Part shown: positions 10,248-21,817 of the stretch, one piece after another | Numbering within the stretch: the first letter of the stretch is position 1 | How the letters are laid out: every line of letters starts with the position of its first letter | Assembly (NCBI RefSeq): GCF_963678635.1 | Contig: NC_087066.1 | Span: forward strand, 20,243,996-20,307,995 | Direction of reading: 5' to 3' | Origin: Symsagittifera roscoffensis | Taxonomy: Eukaryota; Xenacoelomorpha; Acoela; Convolutidae | Length of the DNA: 64,000 bases | The notes under the pieces: model-generated | Seen by the model: only the letters and a program-made list of their open reading frames with translations | What the model was told of the DNA's origin: nothing | Databases searched by the model: none | Position numbers and translations under genes: made by a program

Positions 10248-11624
10248 TTAAAGTTGTTTTTGAAATTCAACTTTCTTTAATATTTTAGATTGTGGGATGA
10301 ATAATTTATAATTTTTACGTGGTTGATTTCTAAGTCGTGAAGACTCTCTATGTTCTGATTTGTCGATTTGTTCTTGGGGTATTATTTGTTCTGTCATTTT
10401 TCTATTTTTTCTTTCTTTTTGAGATGTATTTTGATCTAGATATTTTGTATTGTTTTTTGTGGTGGTTGATTTTGTATTTTGATTTCCGAGGTGAATATCA
10501 TTTTGTTCCTTTGTTATGTTTTCCGTATGTGGGTCATTTTGAATAACTTTTAAACCTGTAAAAGAATATAATTGAGTTAGTTCGCGGAGTGCGTATTCTT
10601 TTGGATAATAAGGTAATAGGTTATTTCGGTGTTGAACGATTTCTTTTTTGTCTGAGTCGGTGATTTTATATGTGACATCAGTGGGTTTTGCAATTATTTG
10701 GTATGGTCCTTTACGAAGGGGTTGTAACTTTTTTGAAATTCCTTTTTGAGTATTAAAATTGGGTATTAAAACAAATGTTCCAATTTTTAAATCGGAGGCT
10801 GGTGTAAAGCGTGAATTTATTTGTTCATTAATATGTTGCCTTTGTAACAACTTTTTTGTTACTTTTTGGTAAATTTCATTGTGTTTTTTATCTCTGTTTA
10901 AAATCCATTCGGTGTGTGTACCGGAGGCTAATTTAAGAATTTGTGGGTGATGAAAATGATCTTCATCGTGTGTATGTAATGGTAGGTTATAACAAATTGA
11001 ATCTTTATTTGGTTGACAATAACCTTGTGCGTTTTTATGAGAGTTTGCTGTAAACATTATTGGTTTGCGTGGCTTTTGGTTAAAAACCATTTCATATGGT
11101 GACATTCCTAAAGTTGTCGTGATTTGTGAATTATATGCTAAGGGAAATAGTTTTACATCTGCTGACCATTCGGTATATCTTGTATCATTTCCATTGATGA
11201 TACATCTGAGATATTCTTGTAATGAACGGTTCATACCTTCGACTAAGCCGTTTGTCCAAGGTGCGTGAGATGTACGTGGTTTGTGTTTAATGTTATATAA
11301 ATGACATAGTGTGATGATTTCATTATTTATGAATTCTGTACCGTTGTCTGTAACTAAAATTTCTGGTAGTCCGAATTTTGCTATCCAGTGTTCATAGAGT
11401 GTTGTGTAAGCGTAATAAGCGTTACAATGTAGTACTGGGTTAAGTGCTACATAATGTGTAAATGCGTCAACAATTACCATAATGTAGGAGTTTCCTTCGG
11501 ATGAGGGTGAAATTGGTCCTTTGGTATCAAATGAGATACGATGATTAAAGTACAAACTTTGTCCTTTAAAATCTTGTTTTTGTGCTATTTGTTTTTGATT
11601 TGGGTAAGGTTTATTCAGGTTTAT
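10248..11624 (-). pseudogene. pol: pol, integrase catalytic core and GPY module (frame broken from upstream pol)
   Basis: The frame opens after a TGA at 11627-11625 and has no ATG at its start, so it is the 3' part of pol. Counting from codon 11555, the DDE triad is visible as FDTKG (D10), VTDNGTEF (D70) and GLVEGMN (E106); D70 and E106 are 35 residues apart, as in retroviral integrases. A C-terminal GPY module (LRKGPYQII, ~280-288) marks the Ty3/Gypsy lineage. The last ~100 residues are charged and low in complexity. The frame is disconnected from the RNase H part by a short tandem repeat (11607-11636). Confidence 0.85.
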
Positions 11625-11636
11625 TCAGTTATTCAG
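11607..11636 (-). repeat. Short tandem repeat that breaks the integrase zinc domain
   Basis: On the minus strand the 10-mer CTGAATAAAC and a shortened version (CTGAATAA) follow each other three times. Stops fall at 11635-11633 and 11627-11625 in the two frames. The upstream frame ends just after the first cysteine of the HHCC zinc domain, and the downstream frame resumes beyond the repeat. Slippage within this repeat is the simplest explanation of the break. Confidence 0.65.
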
Positions 11637-13402
11637 TCATTGCATAGTACTTTTATCCAAATTGGTGTATTTGGGAAATAAAAGTTTTGTATAAAATTTG
11701 AATATGTTTTCTCGGATCCAGAGTGTCCTTTAATATTTTGTGTATGTGAAATATTAAAAGCTATGAGAATCATACTTAAAGGGAGACAGGGAACTGTAGA
11801 TTCATTTAGTTTGTATTCTAGAAGGTCTGTGTTTTCGTTAATTGTTGTATTATTGAATTTTCGAAAATATCGGAGGAGTGTTTTGTTTCCTAGAATAGTT
11901 GAATGTGCTTTGATAGGTTTAGTTTTATATTTGTGCCATGATTTCAGTTGTCGAATTACTGGGTCAAGGTTTTGATATTGTTTCAGTGTTGAAATTGTAA
12001 TTTTTTCTGTTGGGGGGAGAAAAATGTTTTCAATTTCTAATTTAGATAAGGGTATTGTATCAAGTGGGTCATGGAGGTCAAAAACTTGATTTATTGTGTA
12101 TTTTGAATCGTTTGTTTGTGGTCCTGATAAGTTTATTTTATCAGTTAAATTTTCTTTTTCAATTAGTGGAAAATGGTCTTTTTTAGGCGGGTGTTGTTTT
12201 ATTCTTTTTTGTTGGGTGTTATTTTTTATCCATTGTGAATATGGGATTGGTTTAAAAGTTGCTGTTCCAAGTAGATCAACTTCATAGTGATTATTTTGAC
12301 AATCTAAATAAAGTGGGAAATGTTGTAAATTATTTATTTGTGATTGTTCAACGTCAGTTTTTACTGCATATTTGCATTCCAATCGGGGTGATGTTTCATT
12401 TTCTGCAAGGTAGAATTTTATATTTTTGGGTATTTCAACTGTGGTTTTACGTGTAAGTAATTCAGGTGGCGTATTTCGACTTAAGGTGTCTGGTAATGCA
12501 AAATTTTTTCCTGCGGTCCAAACTATATGTAAGTTTGGGAATTTCATTAAAATTAGTTGAAATCTATAAACTCGGTGGTTTGGTTTAGACTTTTGTGTAA
12601 AAAGAAAGATGATTGGTTTATGGTCTGTGAATAGAACTGTGGGATGTTTTGATCCAAGTATCAGAAATTCATATTCTGTTAGTGTATATATTATGGCTGT
12701 ACATTCTCTCATTAGAGTTGAGAGTCGTAGCTCTGCTTGAGTGAATAATCGAGAATTTGCTGATATGAGGTTCATTTTATTTGTACCATTATGTGATTGT
12801 AATAATGCTGCGCAGATGCCAAAGTTCGAAGCATCGCACATTGCATAAAATGGTTGATTTGAATCTGGAATTGTGTTTGAAATTTGTTCAGTTAGAAGTT
12901 TTTTAATTTCTTCAAATCGTGCTTGATGTTCTGTATTCCATTCAAAATTATTTTGTTGTCTAAGTATATTATAGAATGGTCGTAGATATAATTGCATTTT
13001 ATAAACATATTTGCTTAAAAAGTTTAACATTCCGAGGAATTCTTGGATTTTCTTTTTATTTGTTGGTGGTTGGAGTTTTTGAATAGCGTCTATACGTGAT
13101 TTCAATGGAGTGATCGTTTTCCTTTCTATATTATGTCCTAAGAATTTAACTCTTGTCAAAAAGAAGTGTGATTTATCGGGGGCGGCCTTCAGATTTTCGT
13201 TCTGAAGTATTTGGTGATATTGTTCTAAAACATTGAACATTTCCTCTTTTGTCTGTGATTGCATAAAAACATCGTCTAAATAGGTGATTGCGTTTTTCTT
13301 GAGTATTAGTGGTCGAAAAATTTTGCTCATAAAAGCTGAAAATGCTGCTGGATATTCCATAGAATAAGCGGTTGAATTCGTATTGTTGGTTTCCAATAAC
13401 AA
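11633..13402 (-). pseudogene. pol: pol, RT palm/thumb, RNase H and start of integrase zinc domain
   Basis: This 589-codon frame is the left-copy continuation of RT. It starts around the YPAAFSAFM motif and has the catalytic YLDD at ~41-44. RNase H follows, with its acidic residues in CDASNFG (D190), MREC (E233) and FTDHKP (D260). A ~200-residue linker leads to the integrase zinc domain (H553, H560, C587), which is cut after its first cysteine. The upstream half of RT lies in another frame (13173-15845), so a frameshift separates the two RT halves at about 13370. The ORF's own first ATG is not a real start. Confidence 0.88.
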
Positions 13403-15898
13403 ATTGTGTTAAACGTCGTGATTGTTCATCTAATGGCATTTGATTATATGCACTATTCATATCGGCGGTGGTAAAGTATTTTCCGTTTATTTTTGTTAAA
13501 ATAACTTGTATTGGTTCAATGGGCCAATTACACTTTGATTCATCTATGAGTGAGTTGAGGTATCTAGCATCGAGAACAATTTTTAATGATTCTCCTTTGG
13601 CTAGAATGATAAAAGGGTTGATAAATGTGTTGCCTTTTGGTTGTTCTTCTTTGTTTACTGGTGATATAATGTTGTATTGTTCTAAAATGTCGAGTAATCT
13701 GTTCACTTTATCGTGTAAGTGAATTGGTACTTTACTTGCTCTTTGTTTTTTGAAAACTGCGTCTGGTTTCAATGGGAGATGTAGTGATGAGCTGATTTTG
13801 CCAACATCAAATTTGGATGTTGCATAGACTGATGAATATTTAATTAGCTGTTTGGCTAGTTTTTCAAATTCGTCTTGTGTTATTTGTGAATGTTGGAAAT
13901 TAAACATTGTTAAAAATTTCTGTTGATTTTCTGTGTAGTTACTTATGTTGAATGTAGGTTTGAAATATGGGGTTTTTGTGAAATAATCCGTATTTCTGTT
14001 TTCGTTACTTATTATATTATTTATAGATAATTCTTTATTAAGGATTGTGGATTGGCAAATATCTAGTAATTGGAGTATATTATTTACACGATATGCTTTT
14101 TCGTGTATTGGTGATATTGTAGCGTTGGTTTCGCAATAGCCTAAAAGTCCTAAAGGTAATGTTACTTGGTAAGGTGTATTGTTGTATACATGTAAGTAAA
14201 TAATATCTGAATTCGAGTTTTTCAAATATTTTATTGATGAGACTGTGATTTTGAAAAACTTATGAATAGGTTTGAATTCAAAATCTGACATATAAAATTT
14301 TTGTTTGTTTTGTTTTTTATCATATTGGTGAACTTGTTTGATTGAAAAATTATAAATTTTTCCTGATAGTGGTTTCAAGTGTTTTCTTTGTTGGTTATAT
14401 ATTGGGTAAAATTTTGAAAAGAATGGTGGTTGTTTATTTAATCTTTGAAAAAATGTTAGGGATGTGTCTTTTGTTTTTGTATATTTATCTTTGATTAATA
14501 TTTTACTATTCAAGATGTTGATTGTTGGTATATATTTAGAGATAAATGGTATTCCAATGATATTGTGTGTAATATCAGTGATATGGAATATTTGTTTAAA
14601 TGGTTTGGTTAAAATTTTGTTTTGCTCCATTGTTCTTGTGGGGAGAAGAAATAATTGAATTTTTCCGTAGTTTATTAATGTTGATCCTTGTGCTGTTGCT
14701 AGTTTGCTGGAAGTTTCAAGAGGTGTTAGCTTTGGGTGTAAGGTTTTTATTTCATTCCATGTGGGAATGTTTATTATATTTGATTCTGCTCCTGAATCAA
14801 ATAAAAAATCAATTTCAAGATCTGGTGGTTGAAATTCTTTGCTTCTTGGACTTTCTAAAAGAAATGGTATTGTCCAAATTTTTTCTTTGGGTTGTTCTTT
14901 TTGTATGTTTTGATAGATGTGATTTGTATTCAAGCATTTTGTTTTTTCGTTCTCATTGGGTTGATTTGTAGTGTTAATTTCATTAGTTTTTTGTGTCGTC
15001 GGTGTGGAATGGATGGGTTCAATATAATAATTGTGAAGGAGTTCTGATTGATTCTCATATATGTGTGATGAAAAAGGTTGTTCATATATAACAGGTTCAT
15101 AGTCATTTTCGACTTTTATCATATTGATGGAGAGAGTGTTTTCTGCATCACTTTCTGAATCTGATGATCCACAGTTTATTTGATTGAGTTGTAACGTATA
15201 AGTTACTGTGTCATCAATACCTGGAGGGTCTGATGTTGTTTCTGGATTAGATTGTACTTGATTAATATGTCTTTGATGTTTAGGTGTACTACTTCTGTGG
15301 CGATTATTAGAATTATTATAGTTATTATTATTCCGGTGTGGTGATTGGGAATAATTTCTATAACGATTATTATAACTTGAGTGTCGATTTTGTGAATTAT
15401 TTCGCGATTTGTTTTGATAATTATTGTTTGGTCTGTTATAGTTCGATCTATTATATGAATTATTCCTTGATTGATTGTTTGGGTAATTCTGGTTTCGGTT
15501 GTTTGAATAACTTCTATTCCGATTATTGGAGTAGTTTCTATTCCTATTGTATGATGAATTTCGTGATTGATTGTTTGGATAGTAATTATTTCTTGATTGG
15601 GAATTAGATCTAGAAACAAATCGTTGTGTATTTGAATTTGATCTGGAATAGTTATTTCGACTATTTGGTCTATTGTAGTGATTTTGTGATGAATTTTGCG
15701 TGTTTCTTCGTTCTGGTGATCTTCCTCTATAACTTGAGTTATATGGTGATTGATTTCTTGTATAATTTGTTTTGTTCGGGAGTGGTTTTCCTGAACTGTT
15801 GTTGCTGTAGACTGTTTTGTTCGGTAGATTTTGATCTTTTTTCATGTATTGATAGAATGATTTATTTGGTTCTTTAAATTTTTGAGGTTTATTTTTTA
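13011..15898 (-). repeat. Internal tandem duplication in pol, left copy
   Basis: A 2,888-bp unit is repeated head to tail (13011-15898 and 15899-about 18786). Junctions share only short microhomology (TTGCTT at one side, GGTTTATTTT at the other). The copies are nearly identical; I noticed about six substitutions, for example T/G near 14195, A/T near 14809 and A/G at 13368. The unit runs from after the NC zinc knuckle to inside RT, so it duplicates the NC tail, protease and half of RT. Confidence 0.93.
13173..15845 (-). pseudogene. pol: Duplicate copy of NC tail, protease and RT N-terminal half
   Basis: The 890-codon frame repeats residues ~141-1030 of the pol frame at 16061-19153. It has the Asn/Arg/Ser/Tyr-rich nucleocapsid tail, the aspartic protease motif FDSGAESN and the RT fingers/palm up to NRLFYGIS, then runs out of frame. 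It lacks the CX2CX4HX4C zinc knuckle, which lies outside the duplicated unit. Because it is embedded downstream of the first copy it would not be translated as part of a normal Gag-Pol product. Confidence 0.85.
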
Positions 15899-16290
15899 TT
15901 GCTTAAAAAGTTTAACATTCCGAGGAATTCTTGGATTTTCTTTTTATTTGTTGGTGGTTGGAGTTTTTGAATAGCGTCTATACGTGATTTCAATGGAGTG
16001 ATCGTTTTCCTTTCTATATTATGTCCTAAGAATTTAACTCTTGTCAAAAAGAAGTGTGATTTATCGGGGGCGGCCTTCAGATTTTCGTTCTGAAGTATTT
16101 GGTGATATTGTTCTAAAACATTGAACATTTCCTCTTTTGTCTGTGATTGCATAAAAACATCGTCTAAATAGGTGATTGCGTTTTTCTTGAGTATTAGTGG
16201 TCGAAAAATTTTGCTCATAAAAGCTGAAAATGCTGCTGGATATTCCATAGAATGAGCGGTTGAATTCGTATTGTTGGTTTCCAATAACAA
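15889..16290 (-). pseudogene. pol: Right-copy RT palm fragment with YLDD
   Basis: This is the right-copy equivalent of the first 130 residues of the 11633-13402 frame: PAAFSAFM, YLDDVFMQSQ and FLGHNIERK motifs are all present. It ends at the duplication junction (NFLSNKK), so RT is truncated here before the connection/RNase H part. The frame is offset from the preceding RT half in the same way as in the left copy. Confidence 0.85.
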
Positions 16291-18786
16291 ATTGTGTTAA
16301 ACGTCGTGATTGTTCATCTAATGGCATTTGATTATATGCACTATTCATATCGGCGGTGGTAAAGTATTTTCCGTTTATTTTTGTTAAAATAACTTGTATT
16401 GGTTCAATGGGCCAATTACACTTTGATTCATCTATGAGTGAGTTGAGGTATCTAGCATCGAGAACAATTTTTAATGATTCTCCTTTGGCTAGAATGATAA
16501 AAGGGTTGATAAATGTGTTGCCTTTTGGTTGTTCTTCTTTGTTTACTGGTGATATAATGTTGTATTGTTCTAAAATGTCGAGTAATCTGTTCACTTTATC
16601 GTGTAAGTGAATTGGTACTTTACTTGCTCTTTGTTTTTTGAAAACTGCGTCTGGTTTTAATGGGAGATGTAGTGATGAGCTGATTTTGCCAACATCAAAT
16701 TTGGATGTTGCATAGACTGATGAATATTTAATTAGCTGTTTGGCTAGTTTTTCAAATTCGTCTTGTGTTATTTGTGAATGTTGGAAATTAAACATTGTTA
16801 AAAATTTCTGTTGATTTTCTGTGTAGTTACTTATGTTGAATGTAGGTTTGAAATATGGGGTTTTTGTGAAATAATCCGTATTTCTGTTTTCGTTACTTAT
16901 TATATTATTTATAGATAATTCTTTATTAAGGATTGTGGATTGGCAAATATCTAGTAATTGGAGTATATTATTTACACGATATGCTTTTTCGTGTATTGGT
17001 GATATTGTAGCGTTGGTTTCGCAATAGCCTAAAAGTCCTAAAGGTAATGTTACTTGGTAAGGTGTATTGTTGTATACATGTAAGGAAATAATATCTGAAT
17101 TCGAGTTTTTCAAATATTTTATTGATGAGACTGTGATTTTGAAAAACTTATGAATAGGTTTGAATTCAAAATCTGACATATAAAATTTTTGTTTGTTTTG
17201 TTTTTTATCATATTGGTGAACTTGTTTGATTGAAAAATTATAAATTTTTCCTGATAGTGGTTTCAAGTGTTTTCTTTGTTGGTTATATATTGGGTAAAAT
17301 TTTGAAAAGAATGGTGGTTGTTTATTTAATCTTTGAAAAAATGTTAGGGATGTGTCTTTTGTTTTTGTATATTTATCTTTGATTAATATTTTACTATTCA
17401 AGATGTTGATTGTTGGTATATATTTAGAGATAAATGGTATTCCAATGATATTGTGTGTAATATCAGTGATATGGAATATTTGTTTAAATGGTTTGGTTAA
17501 AATTTTGTTTTGCTCCATTGTTCTTGTGGGGAGAAGAAATAATTGAATTTTTCCGTAGTTTATTAATGTTGATCCTTGTGCTGTTGCTAGTTTGCTGGAA
17601 GTTTCAAGAGGTGTTAGCTTTGGGTGTAAGGTTTTTATTTCATTCCATGTGGGAATGTTTATTATATTTGATTCTGCTCCTGAATCAATTAAAAAATCAA
17701 TTTCAAGATCTGGTGGTTGAAATTCTTTGCTTCTTGGACTTTCTAAAAGAAATGGTATTGTCCAAATTTTTTCTTTGGGTTGTTCTTTTTGTATGTTTTG
17801 ATAGATGTGATTTGTATTCAAGCATTTTGTTTTTTCGTTCTCATTGGGTTGATTTGTAGTGTTAATTTCATTAGTTTTTTGTGTCGTCGGTGTGGAATGG
17901 ATGGGTTCAATATAATAATTGTGAAGGAGTTCTGATTGATTCTCATATATGTGTGATGAAAAAGGTTGTTCATATATAACAGGTTCATAGTCATTTTCGA
18001 CTTTTATCATATTGATGGAGAGAGTGTTTTCTGCATCACTTTCTGAATCTGATGATCCACAGTTTATTTGATTGAGTTGTAACGTATAAGTTACTGTGTC
18101 ATCAATACCTGGAGGGTCTGATGTTGTTTCTGGATTAGATTGTACTTGATTAATATGTCTTTGATGTTTAGGTGTACTACTTCTGTGGCGATTATTAGAA
18201 TTATTATAGTTATTATTATTCCGGTGTGGTGATTGGGAATAATTTCTATAACGATTATTATAACTTGAGTGTCGATTTTGTGAATTATTTCGCGATCTGT
18301 TTTGATAATTATTGTTTGGTCTGTTATAGTTCGATCTATTATATGAATTATTCCTTGATTGATTGTTTGGGTAATTCTGGTTTCGGTTGTTTGAATAACT
18401 TCTATTCCGATTATTGGAGTAGTTTCTATTCCTATTGTATGATGAATTTCGTGATTGATTGTTTGGATAGTAATTATTTCTTGATTGGGAATTAGATCTA
18501 GAAACAAATCGTTGTGTATTTGAATTTGATCTGGAATAGTTATTTCGACTATTTGGTCTATTGTAGTGATTTTGTGATGAATTTTGCGTGTTTCTTCGTT
18601 CTGGTGATCTTCCTCTATAACTTGAGTTATATGGTGATTGATTTCTTGTATAATTTGTTTTGTTCGGGAGTGGTTTTCCTGAACTGTTGTTGCTGTAGAC
18701 TGTTTTGTTCGGTAGATTTTGATCTTTTTTCATGTATTGATAGAATGATTTATTTGGTTCTTTATATTTTTGAGGTTTATTTTGAT
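15899..18786 (-). repeat. Internal tandem duplication in pol, right copy
   Basis: Second 2,888-bp unit, directly adjoining the first. The outer end at about 18784 is where the two copies diverge: the left one runs into the junction near 15893, this one continues into the zinc knuckle coding region. Confidence 0.93.
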
Positions 18787-19153
18787 TGTCTTGCTGTTTT
18801 TGTCTACATTCAGAAATACTATGTCCGTATCGTCGGCAATAATTACACCATTTTTTGAAAGATGGTTTGCCTTTAAAGTTTGGGTGTTTTTCGTAAATAT
18901 TGAGTATTTCCGTGATTTTTGCAACGAGGTCTGTATCTGATTCCTGTATATTGTTTATATTTGTGGAAGCTGTTTCAATTCTGTTAACGTATTGTAATTT
19001 CAGATTTTCCGTTTCTTCGAGTTTCATTGTGATTTCTGCTTGTTCTAGTTTGTCTACTAGTTTTCGAAAATCTAAATCGGGTTCTCGAATTGAAGAAGGA
19101 TGGGATGCTCTCTTTTTAATTGCTATTTTTCTCAATTGCGGTGTTAAGGTCAT
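16061..19153 (-). pseudogene. pol: pol 5' part: NC zinc knuckle, aspartic protease, RT N-terminal half
   Basis: The 1,030-codon frame starts with an ATG that overlaps the gag stop in an ATGA tetranucleotide. A zinc knuckle is at 103-116 (C103, C106, H111, C116). Residues ~160-330 are an Asn/Arg/Ser/Tyr-rich repeat tract. The protease DSG is at 490-492. RT begins around 800, with VLDARYLNSL and the first catalytic Asp in FTTADMNSAYNQ. After NRSFYGIS the frame is lost, and the YPAAF-YLDD half is in another frame. The ATGA layout could be stop-restart translation; I see no convincing slippery heptamer at the overlap. Having the zinc knuckle in the pol frame rather than in gag is unusual. Confidence 0.88.
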
Positions 19154-21375
19154 CTTAAGATTTCTGTCATCTTTGTGTTTTTATAGTCATGTGTGTTTAA
19201 TGAATATGCTTTTCGAACTAGTGTTTCGATTCGTACTGCTAATTGCTTGATGGTTTCGTTTGGTAATCTGCGAATTTCATTACATAAAACTCTTTGTTGT
19301 TGTTTGTTTCTTTCGGAGTCAAACATTTTTGAAAATTCTTGTGTAAACCTTTTCCAATTTGATTTTATTTCTATAGGCAATACTGAAAACCATTTTTGGG
19401 CTGCGCCATCTAAAGTTGTTTGTATCAACGCTGTGCGTCGATGTATCCAGTTTTGATGTAGTGGCGTATTAATTGGTTCTGGTCCTATATTTAAAATTAA
19501 ATTTGCTGTGACTAAATTTAAATAATCTTCTACAGAATATTCAGGGTCTGTTCCTGTGAATACCATTAAAGGTTTATTTGATGTTATTGATGATCCACCC
19601 ATAAGGTATGGATTCATCGTCATTTGTAATGATTCTGCTGCATTTGGCATTTGAGAAAAATTTGAAAGTTGGTTTCTTGTTATTTCGTGTTGTTGAAGAT
19701 AATATGGGAGTGGTATTTCATTTTGCATTTGTGCTGGTTGGTACGAGTTTGCAATCATTGGGTTTTGTTGCTGAATTGGTTGAAAAGATTGTGTATTAAT
19801 TGGGTTTTATTGCTGAATTGGTTGTTGATTTTGTGTATCTATTGGTTGTGGAGAAAAAATTCTATGATATGTATGTGGTTTCTGTATTCCTTGTCCACGA
19901 TATTTTTGATTATAGGGTGCAAATATATCTGGTTGTAAGAAATCATCATCTGAGGATAAGTAATCCATTTGATAAGATGTTTGTTTTTTATTTTTATTTT
20001 GTTGAAAAAATGGATAGTTTTCACTACGATCCTGTGGAGGATGTAAATTTGTTTGGAAATTTACTGAATTAGGTGGTGCCATTGAGTTATCCCAGTTTCG
20101 AGATCTTGTATAATTACTAAAATTTTTTCGTGGTTGATGATTTGTTTTTGATGGATGTGTGTAATTATAATTATGGTCTGCAAAATTGTTTCTAGTGAAC
20201 GTTTTGCGTGTTTTTGGCGGTATTGTCATGGGTCTGTATGTTTGGTAATCCATGTGTGAATATTTTGGGGCAATCGAAGGTTTAACGGTTGATTGTAAGG
20301 TTACCTGTGTTTGTGAAGGGTTTGTATTTCTTGGTGTTGTTAAGTTTGGACGTATTGGTGAAATAATTTGTTGTGTAGTTGTTGTGTGTACGATTTCTTC
20401 ATTTATGAAGTGTGATGGTGTCTGGATATCTTGTTGAGTAAGATTCCTAGTTCCATTGAGGTTTTCATTGTGTATGACTGTAGAGTTTAAACTATTATTT
20501 TGCATATCGGGTAAAAATGTATTATAGTTTAATGGTGTTGCATCAATGGTTAATGGTATTACTCTTACATAATCTCTTACATAAGATATCGTACTTATTG
20601 CTTGACTTGAGATTGATTGTGGGAAGTTTATGAATGCGGGATGAGACCATTCGGGGTCCCAAACATAGTCTGATTGTTCTGTGATGGCAGTATCATCGTT
20701 TGAGTTTTGGGGTCTAAAATTTTTTCTTTCTTGTGAAATTAAATCAATATTATGTGTGAAATAATCTATTATGAACCATGCCAAAATTTTTTGTAAGTCG
20801 TGTTTTGTATGTTGGGAAACTTCATCTTTCGTGAAATTTTCTTTAATTATATTTAGAAAACTAGAGAGTAGTGTGATTTCATGTCGTACTTTTATATGTT
20901 TAGATGTTTCTGTCGGTGAGACATTTGGTATCTGGATTTCGTTTTCTAATATCGATATATAACTATATATTATCGCAAAAACTTCATTGGTGAATATGGA
21001 GTTTGCTCTTTGTGAGTTATGATATTGGATGCTTTTTATATATTCTGAGAATACTTTTGAAAATTCTAAATCAAGGTCGTCTGTTTGAATTATATATTTA
21101 TTGTGATTCTGGTTTGGTGAGCTGAATTCTATGGAGTAGATTCCGTATTGTTGTGTTAGGTTACATATATCTTTTAGATAGTGATCGATAATTTGTCTTT
21201 TGTTTTTTACATCTGGGAACTCTGTTTTACATGGACTGATTCCGGGTTCAAACAAATTTAAGAGTAAATTTTTGCAGAATATATGCTGTCCTCTATCAGT
21301 GGTTGCATCCACGATAAAGGGGAAAATATCATCATCATCTGGACTTTCTTCACCTGAGGTGTGCGTTGAGCTCAT
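19150..21375 (-). pseudogene. gag: gag with one nonsense codon
   Basis: One reading frame of 742 codons is interrupted only by TAA at 19809-19807, within a QPIQQQNP-type repeated segment where CAA is expected. Before the stop are 522 residues: an acidic N-terminus (EESPDDDD), a helical region to ~220 and a long Thr/Asn/Pro/Gln-rich linker. After it is a capsid-like domain typical of Ty3/Gypsy retrotransposon Gag: HRRTALIQTTLDGAAQKWF, then FTQEFSKMFD and IRRLPNETIKQLAVRI. No zinc knuckle is in this frame; it lies in the next one. The gene overlaps the upstream basic ORF by 26 nt and pol by 4 nt. Confidence 0.85.
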
Positions 21376-21817
21376 TTTTTCGTTCGATGACTGTTAATAT
21401 GTAATTATCAATGTGTCTAATTGGTTGATTCCAATTGTATAAATGTACTGGTTTGTGTTTATACTGCTTTTTTATTCTTCTTTTTCCTCTTTTTGATGAA
21501 TTTGAAGTTGTTTCTGAGTCAGAGAAATATAATTGATCGTGAATTGGGCAATTTCTATCTATTGATTCTTTTAGTTTATAAAGTTCGTCTAAACTGTTGG
21601 TTTCTGATTCTGAAAATGCGTTTCGATTTTTTGAAAATCTTTTTCGTGTTATTTGTCTTTGTTTAGTTATTATTTTTCTCTTTAATGTTTGTCGTTTTGT
21701 TCTAATGTATCCAACTGTTTGTGTATGAGGTGTGATTACAAGGTCGTATTTTTTGTTATCTATTTCACAATTGTGTAAAACGATTGTTTGTTTATTTCCT
21801 AGGTTTTTAAATGACAT
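21350..21817 (-). CDS. 155-aa basic protein upstream of gag
   Basis: This is the first ORF after the leader, intact, with its end overlapping the gag start by 26 nt in another frame. It has two strongly basic clusters (39-65, with KRQTLKRK and TRKRF, and 109-122, KRGKRRIKKQYK). Between them are Ser/Glu/Asp stretches that look like casein-kinase-2-type sites (SESETNSLDEL, FSDSETTS). Such a protein could enter the nucleus and bind RNA or DNA, as small regulatory proteins of complex retroviruses do, but there is no recognisable family and the role is unknown. Its 5'-most position means it would be translated first from genomic RNA, with gag reached by leaky scanning or reinitiation. Confidence 0.65.
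   Translation of the reverse strand: MSFKNLGNKQTIVLHNCEIDNKKYDLVITPHTQTVGYIRTKRQTLKRKIITKQRQITRKRFSKNRNAFSESETNSLDELYKLKESIDRNCPIHDQLYFSDSETTSNSSKRGKRRIKKQYKHKPVHLYNWNQPIRHIDNYILTVIERKNELNAHLR

Noticed and set aside
15203-15619. 138-codon Ile/Thr/His-rich minus-strand ORF (also at 18091-18507)
   Set aside because: It is the overlapping frame of the Asn/Arg/Ser-rich nucleocapsid tract, explained by its repeat structure.
5351-21666. Many plus-strand ORFs of 60-120 codons across the retroelement
   Set aside because: They are shadows of the minus-strand gag, pol, env and accessory genes, with Phe/Leu/Val-rich or Cys-rich compositions typical of reverse frames.
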